Assembly: GCA_903851465.1 (NCBI GenBank) | Contig: CAINOI010000003.1 | Location: 1-64,000 of the forward strand | Reading direction: 5' to 3' | DNA: 64,000 bases | Origin: an uncultured Bacteroidota bacterium | GTDB lineage: Bacteria > Bacteroidota > Bacteroidia > Chitinophagales > Chitinophagaceae | The notes under the pieces: generated by a model | What the model saw: the letters and a program-made list of their open reading frames with translations, nothing else | The model's database searches: none | Told to the model about the DNA's origin: nothing | Shown here: in pieces, positions 7,664 through 17,338 of the stretch | Layout: each line of letters starts with the position of its first letter | How positions within the stretch are numbered: the first letter of the stretch is position 1 | Position numbers and translations under genes: made by a program

Positions 7664-8443
7664 ATGGAAATCCAATTTTCAAAATACCAGGGCACAGGCA
7701 ACGACTTTGTTATCATTGATAACCGAGAAGGAACCATTGCATTATCCAATCAGCAAATTGCATTCTTATGTGATAGAAAATTTGGGGTTGGATCTGATGG
7801 TTTGATTATGCTTGGCACAGCTAATGATTATGATTTTTCCATGGCCTATTACAATGCAGATGGCACTGAGGGCACCATGTGCGGCAATGGTGGTAGATGT
7901 TTAGTGCAGTTTGCACATGATCATGGAATCGTGAAAGAAAAATATTTTTTTATTGCAATTGATGGACCCCACGAAGCAAGTATTGAAAATAATGGATGGA
8001 TTCATTTAAAAATGTCAGATGTCAATGCAGTTGAAATAGGTGACAATTATTTTATAACCAATACAGGATCCCCGCACTATGTTCAAATGGTCAATGCTGT
8101 TGAACATTTTGATGTGGTCACTGCAGGAAAAGCGATTCGCTATAATGACCGATTCAAAGCAGAAGGTATCAATGTGAATTTCATTGAATTTCAAAAAGAC
8201 CATTTATTTGTGCGCACTTATGAAAGAGGCGTAGAAAACGAAACCTATAGTTGTGGTACTGGCGTAACAGCTTCAGCCATTACAACGCATTTGAATAAAA
8301 CAGGTGAACACCATGTATCCATAAAAACCCTTGGAGGCGAATTAGCTGTTAGCTTTAATAACCATGGCGGTGGTCACTTTAAAAATATCTGGCTTCAAGG
8401 TCCTGGCACATTTGTTTTTAAAGGTGCTATAAATTTAAAATAA
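7664..8443 (+). CDS. dapF: Diaminopimelate epimerase
   Basis: 259 residues. It interconverts LL- and meso-diaminopimelate for lysine and peptidoglycan synthesis. The two catalytic cysteines are present: C73 in NADGTEGTMCGNGGRC and C197 in ERGVENETYSCGTG. The N-terminal KYQGTGNDFVIID and VGSDGLIM segments are also diagnostic. Length is slightly below the usual 270-280. It lies 18 bp after the phosphorylase and 7 bp before the NUDIX gene, consistent with cotranscription. Confidence 0.96.
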   Translation: MEIQFSKYQGTGNDFVIIDNREGTIALSNQQIAFLCDRKFGVGSDGLIMLGTANDYDFSMAYYNADGTEGTMCGNGGRCLVQFAHDHGIVKEKYFFIAIDGPHEASIENNGWIHLKMSDVNAVEIGDNYFITNTGSPHYVQMVNAVEHFDVVTAGKAIRYNDRFKAEGINVNFIEFQKDHLFVRTYERGVENETYSCGTGVTASAITTHLNKTGEHHVSIKTLGGELAVSFNNHGGGHFKNIWLQGPGTFVFKGAINLK

Positions 8444-8450
8444 GACAACT

Positions 8451-8921
8451 ATGGCTTTGTTCAATGTAAGGGTATATGGTATTTTATTAGACGAGCATCA
8501 ACGACTTTTAGTGAGTGATGAATTCATCCGAGGAAATTATATTTCAAAATTGCCTGGTGGCGGTTTAGAAATTGGCGAAGGCACTAGGGATGGATTGGCG
8601 AGAGAATTTATGGAAGAAGCCAACATCGAAGTACATGTTGGAGATCATTTTTATACCACAGATTTTTTTCAAATCTCCGCTTTCAATCATAAAGATCAAA
8701 TTATATCCATCTACTATTTAGTACATACTGCCGATACTTCGATTATTAAGACCAAAGAAAAAGCATTTGACTTTTTACCTGAACAAGTTGCAGATAGCAA
8801 TGGCACTGCAGAGCATTTAAGGTGGATTCCATTCAGCGCACTTTCAGAAGACGACATGACTTTACCTATAGATAAAGTGGCTATCAAAATGTTGATTGAG
8901 TTGTTTGAAAACAGAAATTAA
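8451..8921 (+). CDS. NUDIX hydrolase
   Basis: 156 residues. The Nudix box is complete: GGLEIGEGTRDGLAREFMEE followed by ANI fits GX5EX7REUXEEXGU except alanine for the usual late glycine, at about residues 38-60. These enzymes split nucleoside diphosphates linked to another group; the substrate cannot be told from sequence. It is the third gene of the phosphorylase-dapF unit, 7 bp after dapF, and converges on the transporter gene downstream. Confidence 0.9.
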   Translation: MALFNVRVYGILLDEHQRLLVSDEFIRGNYISKLPGGGLEIGEGTRDGLAREFMEEANIEVHVGDHFYTTDFFQISAFNHKDQIISIYYLVHTADTSIIKTKEKAFDFLPEQVADSNGTAEHLRWIPFSALSEDDMTLPIDKVAIKMLIELFENRN

Positions 8922-8938
8922 CAACTGTAAATGCTTCT

Positions 8939-9724
8939 TTAAATATTTGCATTTTCACCCATCGCTTCAGATTTCATTTTTTCAGCAGCCTCGGCGCCCA
9001 CATAACTTTCAATACGATTTCTAATGAGATGAATCAATGGCGTTAATACAATTGCCATTGTGAACTTATACATGTAGTTGACAACGCCTACTGCTAATAC
9101 GGTAGACCATGCCCATCCGTTACCAATTTTAAATGCAATGAATAGTACCACAAAACTATCCACCAACTGCGAGATCACTGTGGACCCAGTAGATCTTAAC
9201 CAAATCATTTTATCGCCTGTTCTTTTTTTGATTTGATGGAACACGGTAACATCAATTAACTGACTCACCATAAATGCAATGATGCTTCCAATGATGATCC
9301 ACATCCCCTGACCAAAAATTGCTTCAAAAGCCAATTGCATACTCGGAACCCCATTTTGCATTTTTGACTCCACCCAAAAACTAGCTGGTGCTGCAGACAT
9401 GGCTAAGTAAAACATGATGAAAGCATAACTGATTAATGCCACAGCAATTAAACTAATTCTTCTAACAGCCTTTGGTCCATAATATTCATTGACAATATCT
9501 GTAATGACAAATTCTAAAGGCCATAACAAAACCCCACAAGTTAAATTAAATGCCAATCCTGATTCACCAAATATGGTCAAGTTCATTGGCTTAAAACCAA
9601 ACACGGATTCTAGTGAAAAAATCTTCCCCCCAATACATTCTGCGATAAGTGCATTGGCAACAAAGAAAGCAGTGATGCCCAAAAATAATTTGGTGGGTTT
9701 GTCTTTAAGAATTTGATGAATCAT
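8939..9724 (-). CDS. yhhQ: Queuosine precursor transporter (YhhQ/VUT family)
   Basis: 261 residues with about six membrane segments. GESGLAFNLTCGVLLWPLEFVITDIVNEYYG (split around residues 54-84) is the family hallmark: an aromatic, aspartate-containing helix start followed by DIVNEYYG. It matches the family that imports 7-cyano- or 7-aminomethyl-7-deazaguanine for tRNA queuosine. No queuosine synthesis gene is in the window, so the role rests on family membership. The 95-residue membrane protein gene lies 8 bp upstream on the same strand, so the two are probably cotranscribed. Confidence 0.88.
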   Translation of the reverse strand: MIHQILKDKPTKLFLGITAFFVANALIAECIGGKIFSLESVFGFKPMNLTIFGESGLAFNLTCGVLLWPLEFVITDIVNEYYGPKAVRRISLIAVALISYAFIMFYLAMSAAPASFWVESKMQNGVPSMQLAFEAIFGQGMWIIIGSIIAFMVSQLIDVTVFHQIKKRTGDKMIWLRSTGSTVISQLVDSFVVLFIAFKIGNGWAWSTVLAVGVVNYMYKFTMAIVLTPLIHLIRNRIESYVGAEAAEKMKSEAMGENANI

Positions 9725-9732
9725 ACTTGTGT

Positions 9733-10020
9733 TTAAATAAATAAAAGGCCTATTTGTATCAATAACATACTAAGGTTAAAAATAGTTTGCCAAGGGGGCA
9801 AATTAATTACTTTTTTTTGATGGAGTTGAATTAAAAGGACGAGCGCAAAAAAGAGGTTCATCAAGGGGGCCAATTCCAAGCCCATCACAGCAATAAATTG
9901 GGCAATATCACGGGGGATCTTAAGCCAAGTAATGAATAAAAATAGAGTAGAAATCAGGTATCCTATATTGACTATGACTGCTACTTTAGAAAAAAAGGCC
10001 AATGGGAAGCGTGGGGACAT
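9733..10020 (-). CDS. Small three-helix membrane protein, unknown function
   Basis: 95 residues with hydrophobic segments at about 12-33, 45-67 and 77-95. No family is recognised. It starts at the ATG at 10020 and ends 8 bp before the queuosine-precursor transporter, so the two probably share a transcript; whether they interact is unknown. TACTTTTA about 25 nt upstream is one mismatch from a -7 box. It is divergent from the YfhO gene, with 76 bp between the starts. Confidence 0.65.
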   Translation of the reverse strand: MSPRFPLAFFSKVAVIVNIGYLISTLFLFITWLKIPRDIAQFIAVMGLELAPLMNLFFALVLLIQLHQKKVINLPPWQTIFNLSMLLIQIGLLFI

Positions 10021-10069
10021 TTGTTGATATTTACAATTGATTAAAAGTACAAAAAAGCCTATTTAGTTG

Positions 10070-10077
10070 TAGGTTTG
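10070..10077 (+). promoter_or_regulatory. -7 promoter box of the YfhO-like gene
   Basis: TAGGTTTG exactly matches TAnnTTTG, 19 nt before the ATG at 10097. No clear -33 TTTG. Confidence 0.45.
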
Positions 10078-10096
10078 TTCCTATAAAATAATACAT

Positions 10097-12592
10097 ATGT
10101 TCAAGTCTCTTTTTAAGTCTGCACTACCCCATCTTATTGCAGTGGCCGTTTTTGCAATTGTAGCGATTGTGTATTGCAAACCAGCATTAGAAGGAAAAGT
10201 ATTACAACAGTCAGATATCACTCAATGGAAAGGGATGGCCCAGGACGCCCTCAATTATAGAGATCAATATGGCACAACGCCTTTATGGACCAATAGTATG
10301 TTTGGAGGAATGCCTGCTTATCAGATTACTGGTATTCCAGGAAATGCCTACTCAATTGGCATGTTGGATCAATTGTTCACCCTGAACTTACCTGAACCAA
10401 TTGGCTTATTCTTTTTAGCAAGCATTTGTTTTTATTTTTTAGCCCAAGTGCTTGGTTTTTCTACTGTCATTGGTATAGTTGGAGGATTAGCCTACAGCTA
10501 CGCAACTTACAATCCTATTATTGTGGTGGTTGGACATATCACTAAAATGCATGCCATTGCTTATCTACCTTTCTTTATTGGATCTATCCTGTTAATATTT
10601 CAAAAGAAGTATTACTTAGGTGCAATTTTAACAGCAATCGCAACCACCTTATTCGTTCAAGCAAATCACCTTCAGATCAACTATTATGGTTTAATCATTG
10701 TATTAGTGATGTCTGTCTTTTATCTTGTTCAATGGATAAAAGCAAAAGATGTCACACATATCTATAAAACGATTGGATTTAGTTTAGTGGGTGGCTTAAT
10801 GGGTTTGGCTGTCAATGCGGTGATGCTTATTGGGACTGCAGAATTTGGTAAATCAACCATTAGAGGTGGAAGTGCATTGGCCACTAAGGATAGTAAGATT
10901 ACCAATACAGGATTGAATAAAGATTATGCATTAAGTTATAGCATGTTTTTATCAGAACCATTGGTCATGATGTTCCCACATGTTTATGGGGCTTCTAATG
11001 ATCCTAATTTGGTGGACCCTGCTAAATCAAAAGCAATTGAAGTATTACAACAAATGCAACCAGAAGTGGGTCAGCAATTGCAATCTTTCTTACAATTTTA
11101 TTGGGGTGGCATAGGGTTTACAGCAGGCCCTCCATATGTTGGTATCATCATTTGTTTTTTTGCTTGTATCGGATTTGGAAGCAATAAAAATCCAAATCGT
11201 TGGTGGATAGGAACTGTGATTGTCTTATCTATTATGCTCGCAGCTGGCTCCTATTTTGAGTCCTTTAATTTAATGATTCTAAAATACTTGCCGCTATATA
11301 ATAAGTTCCGTGCACCAAGTATGATTATTGTTGTGCCTACTTTATTAATTGGAGTTCTGGCAATGTATGGTATTAGTGCTTCTTTAAAAGCCACCAATTA
11401 TAAAACTTTCCTACAAGAACATAAAATAGGTTGGATCACATTAGGCTTTGTATTTGTAGCATTATTGGGATTGTATTTTACTTCAGATTTTAAATCGGAA
11501 AGTGAAAAACAATTGATGAGTCAAATAATGCAAATACAAGACCCAAATCAAAAAGCAGCATTTGAAGGCCCTGCCCGAGATTTAGTAAATGCCATTGCAG
11601 AAGATCGTAAAGGATTTATTGAATCCGATTTGACTAGAACATTTATATTTATAGGTATCGCCTTCTTCTTGATTTTCTTGTATGTGAAGCAGACCATAAA
11701 AGAGACAATATTTATTGTAGCAATTGGTGTTTTAACATTAGTGGATATTTTTCAAATTAATGTACAATACTTAAAGCCAAGTCAATATGTTGAAGCTTCA
11801 GAAAATGAAAATGCTTTTGCGTTAACTGCATTGGATAATGCTCTGTTAAAAGACAAAACTAACTATAGAATCATCGACCTTAGACGCGGTGTTCAAAATG
11901 CATTCAATGAGGGTGCTATCATGGCGTATCACCATAAATTAGTGGGTGGATACAATCCAGCTAAATTGAGTATCTATCAAGATTTGATCGAAAATCAATG
12001 GTATAATTTTCCTAATTGCTTGCCTACATTGAATATGATGAATACAAAATACATCATCTCAGGGAATATGGCATCTGACACCACCCCTAACGCTGGCGCT
12101 TTAGGTAATGCATGGTTTGTGAAAGGCATTGAATTTAAAAAAGGCCCGAGAGCGGTAATGGATCATCTTAGCTTTTTCAATCCAAAAGATACTGCGGTAA
12201 TGGATGAGCAAGATAAAATAGAGGACTTAACTGGTTTACAAGTTGATTCAAATGCAACAATTCAGTTAATTGAAAATAAAAACGACGAGATCACTTATAA
12301 AGCAAAAACGAATGCGAAGCAATTAGCCGTATTTAGTGAAATCTATTATAAGGATGGCTGGAAAGCATATATAAACGATAAAGAGACGCCAATTGTAAAA
12401 GTGAACTATGTATTAAGAGGATTGGCTGTTCCAGCTGGAGAACACAAAATCAAATTTGAGTTCAAGCCTGCATCCATCACTAGTGCGAAACAAATTGCAG
12501 GCGTTGCATCCATCCTTCTTTGGTTGTCTTTGATCACAATGATTGCATTTGCAATTAGAAACTTGAACAAAAAAGAAAACACTGCTAAATAA
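10097..12592 (+). CDS. YfhO-family integral membrane protein (putative GT-C glycosyltransferase)
   Basis: 831 residues with about a dozen membrane segments (the first at about 10-28) and a C-terminal soluble domain. EIYYKDGWKAYINDKETP near 755-772, followed by VNYVLRGLAVPAGEHKI, is the hallmark tail of bacterial YfhO proteins. Known YfhO members are needed for glycosylation of cell-envelope polymers using lipid-linked sugars. WTNSMFGGMPAYQ in the first outer loop (about 67-79) is typical. Its stop overlaps the start of a GT2 gene (TAATG), so the two are translationally coupled. The GT2 may make the lipid-linked sugar that this protein uses; that pairing is inference. Confidence 0.88.
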   Translation: MFKSLFKSALPHLIAVAVFAIVAIVYCKPALEGKVLQQSDITQWKGMAQDALNYRDQYGTTPLWTNSMFGGMPAYQITGIPGNAYSIGMLDQLFTLNLPEPIGLFFLASICFYFLAQVLGFSTVIGIVGGLAYSYATYNPIIVVVGHITKMHAIAYLPFFIGSILLIFQKKYYLGAILTAIATTLFVQANHLQINYYGLIIVLVMSVFYLVQWIKAKDVTHIYKTIGFSLVGGLMGLAVNAVMLIGTAEFGKSTIRGGSALATKDSKITNTGLNKDYALSYSMFLSEPLVMMFPHVYGASNDPNLVDPAKSKAIEVLQQMQPEVGQQLQSFLQFYWGGIGFTAGPPYVGIIICFFACIGFGSNKNPNRWWIGTVIVLSIMLAAGSYFESFNLMILKYLPLYNKFRAPSMIIVVPTLLIGVLAMYGISASLKATNYKTFLQEHKIGWITLGFVFVALLGLYFTSDFKSESEKQLMSQIMQIQDPNQKAAFEGPARDLVNAIAEDRKGFIESDLTRTFIFIGIAFFLIFLYVKQTIKETIFIVAIGVLTLVDIFQINVQYLKPSQYVEASENENAFALTALDNALLKDKTNYRIIDLRRGVQNAFNEGAIMAYHHKLVGGYNPAKLSIYQDLIENQWYNFPNCLPTLNMMNTKYIISGNMASDTTPNAGALGNAWFVKGIEFKKGPRAVMDHLSFFNPKDTAVMDEQDKIEDLTGLQVDSNATIQLIENKNDEITYKAKTNAKQLAVFSEIYYKDGWKAYINDKETPIVKVNYVLRGLAVPAGEHKIKFEFKPASITSAKQIAGVASILLWLSLITMIAFAIRNLNKKENTAK

Positions 12593-13497
12593 TGCTATTA
12601 TCCATTGTTATATGCAGTTACAATAGAGCAAGCTATATCAGCGATGCTTTGGATAGTTTGTATACGCAGACAGCTGGATTAAATGCTTTCGAAACGATTA
12701 TTGTTGATAATAATTCAACAGACAATACAGCTGAAGTTTTTAGCCAATGGAGCGCTGCGCATACCAACGGAAATTTCACTTATATCACTGAAACAAAACA
12801 AGGCGCTTCCTTTGCACGAAATACAGGTGCTGCTGTGGCAAAAGGGCAATGGTTATGTTTTATGGACGATGATGCAGTAGCAACACCTAATTATGTTGAA
12901 AACATCCTTAAGCATATTGAAACCAAACCTGATGCAGTTGGTTTTGGAGGTCGCATTATACCAAAATATATTCCAGCCGAACCTAAATGGATGAGCTACT
13001 ATGTTTCTTCACTAGTAGGCAATTTTGATTACGCCCCTACTGCCTGTGCTTTTGAACATGGCAAGTACCCATTAGAGTCCAATATGATTGTTAGAAAGGA
13101 TGTGTATGAAACAATTGGAGGATTTAATACCGCTTTACCGGGCGTAGTGGGGACTTTAAGAATTGGAGGCGAAGGCAAAGAACTATTTTATAAAATATTA
13201 GCTCTAGGTCATACCATTTATTACGACCCTAGTATTTGTGTGCATCATGTGGTAGAAGTCAAGAAATTAACATCGGAATACATGTACCGAGTAGCTAGTG
13301 GGATTGGCAGAGGCGAAAGGTCTAGAACAAAAGCCATTTCTAATTTGGCCTATTCCAATAAAATAATTGAATATATTTTTAAATTAGGTGCATCTGTCGT
13401 TTTAGGCATAAAATATGCCTTACAAGGAAACCCAGGCAAGACAATGCCGATTATTCAGTTTCGGATAGATGCCCTATTAGGTCTCATTGGTCGTTAG
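12592..13497 (+). CDS. Glycosyltransferase family 2
   Basis: 301 residues. LLSIVICSYNRASYI (2-16), ETIIVDNNSTDNT (34-46) and the DXD-type MDDDA (91-95) define a GT-A glycosyltransferase. GRIIPKYIPAEPKWM and GGEGKELFYK resemble GT2 members of exopolysaccharide loci. The start ATG overlaps the YfhO stop by one base, implying coupled translation. It ends 4 bp before a convergent GT2 gene, with no terminator visible between. Donor unknown. Confidence 0.88.
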   Translation: MLLSIVICSYNRASYISDALDSLYTQTAGLNAFETIIVDNNSTDNTAEVFSQWSAAHTNGNFTYITETKQGASFARNTGAAVAKGQWLCFMDDDAVATPNYVENILKHIETKPDAVGFGGRIIPKYIPAEPKWMSYYVSSLVGNFDYAPTACAFEHGKYPLESNMIVRKDVYETIGGFNTALPGVVGTLRIGGEGKELFYKILALGHTIYYDPSICVHHVVEVKKLTSEYMYRVASGIGRGERSRTKAISNLAYSNKIIEYIFKLGASVVLGIKYALQGNPGKTMPIIQFRIDALLGLIGR

Positions 13498-13501
13498 GCT
13501 T

Positions 13502-14476
13502 CTATAGCAATTTGTAGAAATACTTTTTACCCTGCATAATGGTTGGAAACATGGTCCAAATGGTGTTAACATTTTTTGCAAAACCATTCAGATAGCCCAT
13601 CTCTGTAAATGGTGATTCCCCTTTTATAGTGTGCATGATCACACTTGCAATAAAGGCATATGGAACTGCCCATGTATAATTTAACAATAGAAGGATAAAC
13701 CAAAATACACCATATTGTTTTCTGACACGAACATGATTAGAAATCATTAATTGTAGTCCTGTTTTATCTGAAAGATTGGAATAAGTCGTTCCTATCAAAT
13801 GCACCACTGTAATATCGCCAAATAAACACAGAGGTCCTATTTTACCTAACCTGCTGCACCACTCAACTTCCTCTGCGAACAAGAAAAAATCTTCGTCCAT
13901 CAATCCTGCTTTTTGAATAGCAGTTTGCTTTACCATTAAAAATGCACCACTCACCCAATCTACTTTGATTTCTTTTTCTACTTGTATGAAAGATGGTTTT
14001 GATATACTAAACAAATTGGCGATCCATTTAATCGTCTTTCCCCAATAAGGCAATTCTAGAAGATGATTGAGCCCTCCCTTTGTAAAATAACTTCCGGAAA
14101 ATTGTGGGGAATGATCTGCATGCAACAATTGAACGCCACATGCTACGAAATCAGAAGCTGCTAGCCTTTGCACACAGTTTAAAATACTATTTTCAGGTAA
14201 CAAGGTATCTGGATTCAATAATAAAACATGTACCCCTTTTGCCATTTTTATACCCGCATTGTTAGCACGGGCAAAACCTGCGTTGTAGCCCATTTGTAAA
14301 AAATGAACTTGCGGAAATAAGCTTTCAATTTGATTTTGACCATCATCATTAGAATCGTTATCAACGACAATCCATTCTATCGCTTTGTTTTCCAAAAGCG
14401 CAGGCCCTGCCGATTGAAGGCAATCAAGGATATATTTTGTAGACCTATAATTAACAATAATAATAGATAGAAGCAT
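13502..14476 (-). CDS. Glycosyltransferase family 2 (rhamnosyltransferase-like)
   Basis: 324 residues. LLSIIIVNYRS (2-12), WIVVDNDSNDDG and LLLNPDTLLPENS (85-97, NPD in place of DXD), then FARANNAGIK and DEDFFLFAEEVEWCSRLG. This combination is typical of WbbL/RfbF-like rhamnosyltransferases, but rhamnose use is not proven here. A hydrophobic C-terminal segment (about 255-275) may anchor it to the membrane. It is divergent from the acyltransferase, with 41 bp between the starts. Confidence 0.86.
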   Translation of the reverse strand: MLLSIIIVNYRSTKYILDCLQSAGPALLENKAIEWIVVDNDSNDDGQNQIESLFPQVHFLQMGYNAGFARANNAGIKMAKGVHVLLLNPDTLLPENSILNCVQRLAASDFVACGVQLLHADHSPQFSGSYFTKGGLNHLLELPYWGKTIKWIANLFSISKPSFIQVEKEIKVDWVSGAFLMVKQTAIQKAGLMDEDFFLFAEEVEWCSRLGKIGPLCLFGDITVVHLIGTTYSNLSDKTGLQLMISNHVRVRKQYGVFWFILLLLNYTWAVPYAFIASVIMHTIKGESPFTEMGYLNGFAKNVNTIWTMFPTIMQGKKYFYKLL

Positions 14477-14498
14477 GCCCCAAGATACTAAATCCTTT

Positions 14499-14506
14499 TA
14501 TATTTG
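14499..14506 (+). promoter_or_regulatory. -7 promoter box of the acyltransferase gene
   Basis: TATATTTG exactly matches TAnnTTTG, 11 nt before the ATG at 14518. Confidence 0.5.
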
Positions 14507-14517
14507 TAATAGATCCC

Positions 14518-15570
14518 ATGAAATCAGATAATTCAATAACAAGAAACGCAAATAATTTTGATTTTATTAAAATTTTATTTGCTTGGCTAGTCATCGTTTC
14601 TCACTCCTATGTGCTACTTGGCAATCAAGGTTGTGACTGGCTCTGTGAAGCCACCCATCATTATATTAATTTCTCCTATTTTGGGGTGAAAGGATTTATT
14701 ACCATTAGCGGGTACTTGATTTATAAAAGCTTGAATAGGAGCCCCAATTTGATAGACTATTTATGGAAACGGGTTTTAAGGATTTATCCTGCTTTAATAA
14801 TCGTTTTAATCCTTTCTGTTGGTCTAGCTTATTTAATCTATCAGCCAACAAATAACTATTTTAATTTTAAAAAGGAGGCTATTGATTATGTATTGAACAA
14901 CCTTAGTTTATACCATAACCAGTGGAGAATTCATGGGGTATTTGATGCATTACCTAATACGGCTATCAATGGATCTTTATGGACAATGGGATTTGAATTT
15001 TTCTTTTATTTAGTCCTCTTGATTTTATACCCCTTAAGAAAGTACCCATTTTTAAGTCAAGTCCTACTGCTGTCAACAATGATCGTATTATTTATAGGTA
15101 ATATCTATTTCATTGACGAGGTAAGGGTTTTACCATTTAGACTAAGGGTAGATTTTATATTTGAATTGGGTTTGTTTTTTATGATTGGGGCATTTTTTGG
15201 TACAATTAATTGGAATGAAATGCAGTATAAAAAACAAATTGCTATGGTTGCAGTTATCATCACTATTGCCATCATTTATATTCAACCCAATCCAATTTGG
15301 TTATGCATTACTTGGCCCTATTTAGTATTATATATTGGGCAAGGCTCGTCCAGGTTTTCTAACTGGATTCATACCAATTTAGAAGACCCTTCTTATGGTA
15401 TCTATCTATATGCATTCCCAGTTCAACAGTCGATCATTTATTTTTTCCACCCATCTGTCACAGTACTACTCTGGACAAGCACGTTGATTGCATTTGGATT
15501 GGGTATCCTTTCTTGGAAATTGGTAGAAAAAAAGACCCTTCAATTCAAGGATCTATTTAGGTCGTTGTAG
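14518..15570 (+). CDS. Acyltransferase 3 family membrane protein (OafA/YrhL-like)
   Basis: 350 residues with about ten membrane segments. NNFDFIKILFAWLVIVSHSY (12-31) carries the conserved histidine (H29) at the end of helix 1, and DYLWKRVLRIYPAL has the R-x-x-R-I-Y-P motif. SLWTMGFEFFFYL is the third family hallmark. Members transfer acetyl or other acyl groups to sugars of O-antigen, capsule or exopolysaccharide. Position among GT2 genes supports modification of the local glycan. Its 3' end overlaps the convergent GT2 gene by 18 bp. Confidence 0.9.
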   Translation: MKSDNSITRNANNFDFIKILFAWLVIVSHSYVLLGNQGCDWLCEATHHYINFSYFGVKGFITISGYLIYKSLNRSPNLIDYLWKRVLRIYPALIIVLILSVGLAYLIYQPTNNYFNFKKEAIDYVLNNLSLYHNQWRIHGVFDALPNTAINGSLWTMGFEFFFYLVLLILYPLRKYPFLSQVLLLSTMIVLFIGNIYFIDEVRVLPFRLRVDFIFELGLFFMIGAFFGTINWNEMQYKKQIAMVAVIITIAIIYIQPNPIWLCITWPYLVLYIGQGSSRFSNWIHTNLEDPSYGIYLYAFPVQQSIIYFFHPSVTVLLWTSTLIAFGLGILSWKLVEKKTLQFKDLFRSL

Positions 15571-16491
15571 ATAATTCAATGTCATTAGGAATTTCGAGCA
15601 TGGCCCAAATTTTAATAAAGCCAATGGGAAACGAATTTGAGATTGAAGCATCCACTGAATGACTGGAAGGATCTTTTCAGGTACAACTCCATAGGCATGC
15701 AATGTGTCAACGGATCTGATTTTATAGTTCCTCAAAAGACGCCAATAGTAATCATAGATCAAGATATCTGCAAATGCTTGATTACCCAACTTATGCGCAA
15801 AATGCATATTTTCTTTTACGATTACATCTTCATTGTTACGACAAAAAACGGTGGTTTGATCTTCGTGGAGCCCAATACTAACAAGATGTTGATCTAAATA
15901 AATATAGGTATGGCCTGCCTCCAATAATTGTACATAATAATCCACATCCACCAACCAAATGTAATTTTCGTCATAACGAATTGGAATACTTCGTTTCAAC
16001 ATCACATTACTCGGTGGTCCAATGACATTGGCCCTAAGAATATGGTGTGGTTTTTGATCCATATTCCCCAGTAAAGACTTAATGGCTTGCAGATTCAATA
16101 CTTCACCATCGGGCTGTATTGCCGTGTTTTTACAAAAAACAAATCCAACTTCTGGATGATTTAAAAATTCAGTTATATAAATCTCTAAAGCATTTTCATC
16201 ATGTAACCAATCGTCTTGGTGTAATAACATGACATACTCACCTGTCGCTTTATCCAATGCATTATTCCAATTTCTAGGGCTTTTTAAGGCAGGCTCGTTG
16301 TGATAATATTTGATATCTATATCAGAAATATAAGGCTGAATCGCTATTTTTATATCCTCATTGGGAGAATCGTCAGAAATGATAATTTCTAGCTTTTTGT
16401 AGGATTGTTTTAAAATAGACTGAATAGCGCGCACCACATACTCAGGCTTTTTATAAGCAGGGATACAAATAGAGATAAGGCGATCAGTCAT
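15553..16491 (-). CDS. Glycosyltransferase family 2
   Basis: 312 residues from the ATG at 16491; a TTG one codon upstream is also open but less likely. RLISICIPAYKKPEYV near the start, LEIIISDDSPNEDI and YVMLLHQDDWLHDENA (the DXD region) identify a GT2 enzyme. The C-terminal third has no clear membrane segment, so it is probably a peripheral cytoplasmic enzyme. It overlaps the acyltransferase end by 18 bp on the opposite strand and is divergent from the FkbM gene 14 bp away, a very tight divergent pair. Confidence 0.87.
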   Translation of the reverse strand: MTDRLISICIPAYKKPEYVVRAIQSILKQSYKKLEIIISDDSPNEDIKIAIQPYISDIDIKYYHNEPALKSPRNWNNALDKATGEYVMLLHQDDWLHDENALEIYITEFLNHPEVGFVFCKNTAIQPDGEVLNLQAIKSLLGNMDQKPHHILRANVIGPPSNVMLKRSIPIRYDENYIWLVDVDYYVQLLEAGHTYIYLDQHLVSIGLHEDQTTVFCRNNEDVIVKENMHFAHKLGNQAFADILIYDYYWRLLRNYKIRSVDTLHAYGVVPEKILPVIQWMLQSQIRFPLALLKFGPCSKFLMTLNYLQRPK

Positions 16492-16505
16492 CAAACAAAA
16501 GCGTT

Positions 16506-17330
16506 ATGTTCATTACAAATATACTAAAGGGGATTGGAAAAAAGCTATCTCAACAAAAGACGAAGCCTAGATACCAAAGATTTACATGGATTCAAAAACG
16601 AATCCTAAAACACAGAGATGACTATTCTATTAAAAGCTTTGCTTTCGACAACTTCAAAGTCTTTTATAAAAGACCATACGAACTCATAAAAACCTATGAA
16701 GAACTCTTTTTAGACGAGATCTACAGATTCCAAACCAAAAGTGAGCAACCAGTCATTATAGACTGTGGGGCAAATATTGGATTAAGTAGTCTTTACTTTA
16801 AGTCGATTTATCCCAATGCAATATTACATGCATTTGAACCTGATGCGGTTTTGTTTCAATTACTTGAAAAGAATGCTCAAGTCAATGGTTTCACAAATAC
16901 CCATTTACATCAAGTAGCCGTTTGGATAGAGGATACTAATTTATCTTTCTCAAATAAGGGTTCTGAAGCAAGTCATATCGACCTTAGTAACCAAAGCGAA
17001 AATCAAGTTAAAGCTATAAGACTTGCAAGTTTTTTAGAACAATTTGATCATATTGATTTTCTGAAAATGGATATTGAAGGGGCAGAGTTTCAGGTGGTGG
17101 CAGATTGCTTAGAAGGTCTGAAAAAAGTAGACCATTTTTTCTTAGAATACCATGGCAAAGTCAACCAAACAAAGCAATTACATACATTACTCCAACAAGT
17201 TGAATCCATTGGATTCAATGTCTACATTAAAATGGCAGCAGACCAACTAACAAGCCCATTTTATCAAAAACAAACAGGCACACCCTACGATGTGCAATTA
17301 AATATCTTCTGTTATAAACAAATCCAATAG
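16506..17330 (+). CDS. FkbM family methyltransferase
   Basis: 274 residues. PVIIDCGANIGLSSLYF (82-98) is the SAM-binding motif I, ILHAFEPDAVLFQLLEKN (105-122) motif II, and HIDFLKMDIEGAEFQVV contains the FkbM signature K-x-D-I-E-G-A-E. FkbM proteins O-methylate sugars or small metabolites with SAM. Here it probably methylates a residue of the surface glycan, since it lies 8 bp before a GT2 gene on the same strand. Length is usual for the family; the target sugar is unknown. Confidence 0.9.
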   Translation: MFITNILKGIGKKLSQQKTKPRYQRFTWIQKRILKHRDDYSIKSFAFDNFKVFYKRPYELIKTYEELFLDEIYRFQTKSEQPVIIDCGANIGLSSLYFKSIYPNAILHAFEPDAVLFQLLEKNAQVNGFTNTHLHQVAVWIEDTNLSFSNKGSEASHIDLSNQSENQVKAIRLASFLEQFDHIDFLKMDIEGAEFQVVADCLEGLKKVDHFFLEYHGKVNQTKQLHTLLQQVESIGFNVYIKMAADQLTSPFYQKQTGTPYDVQLNIFCYKQIQ

Positions 17331-17338
17331 ATTGCAAC

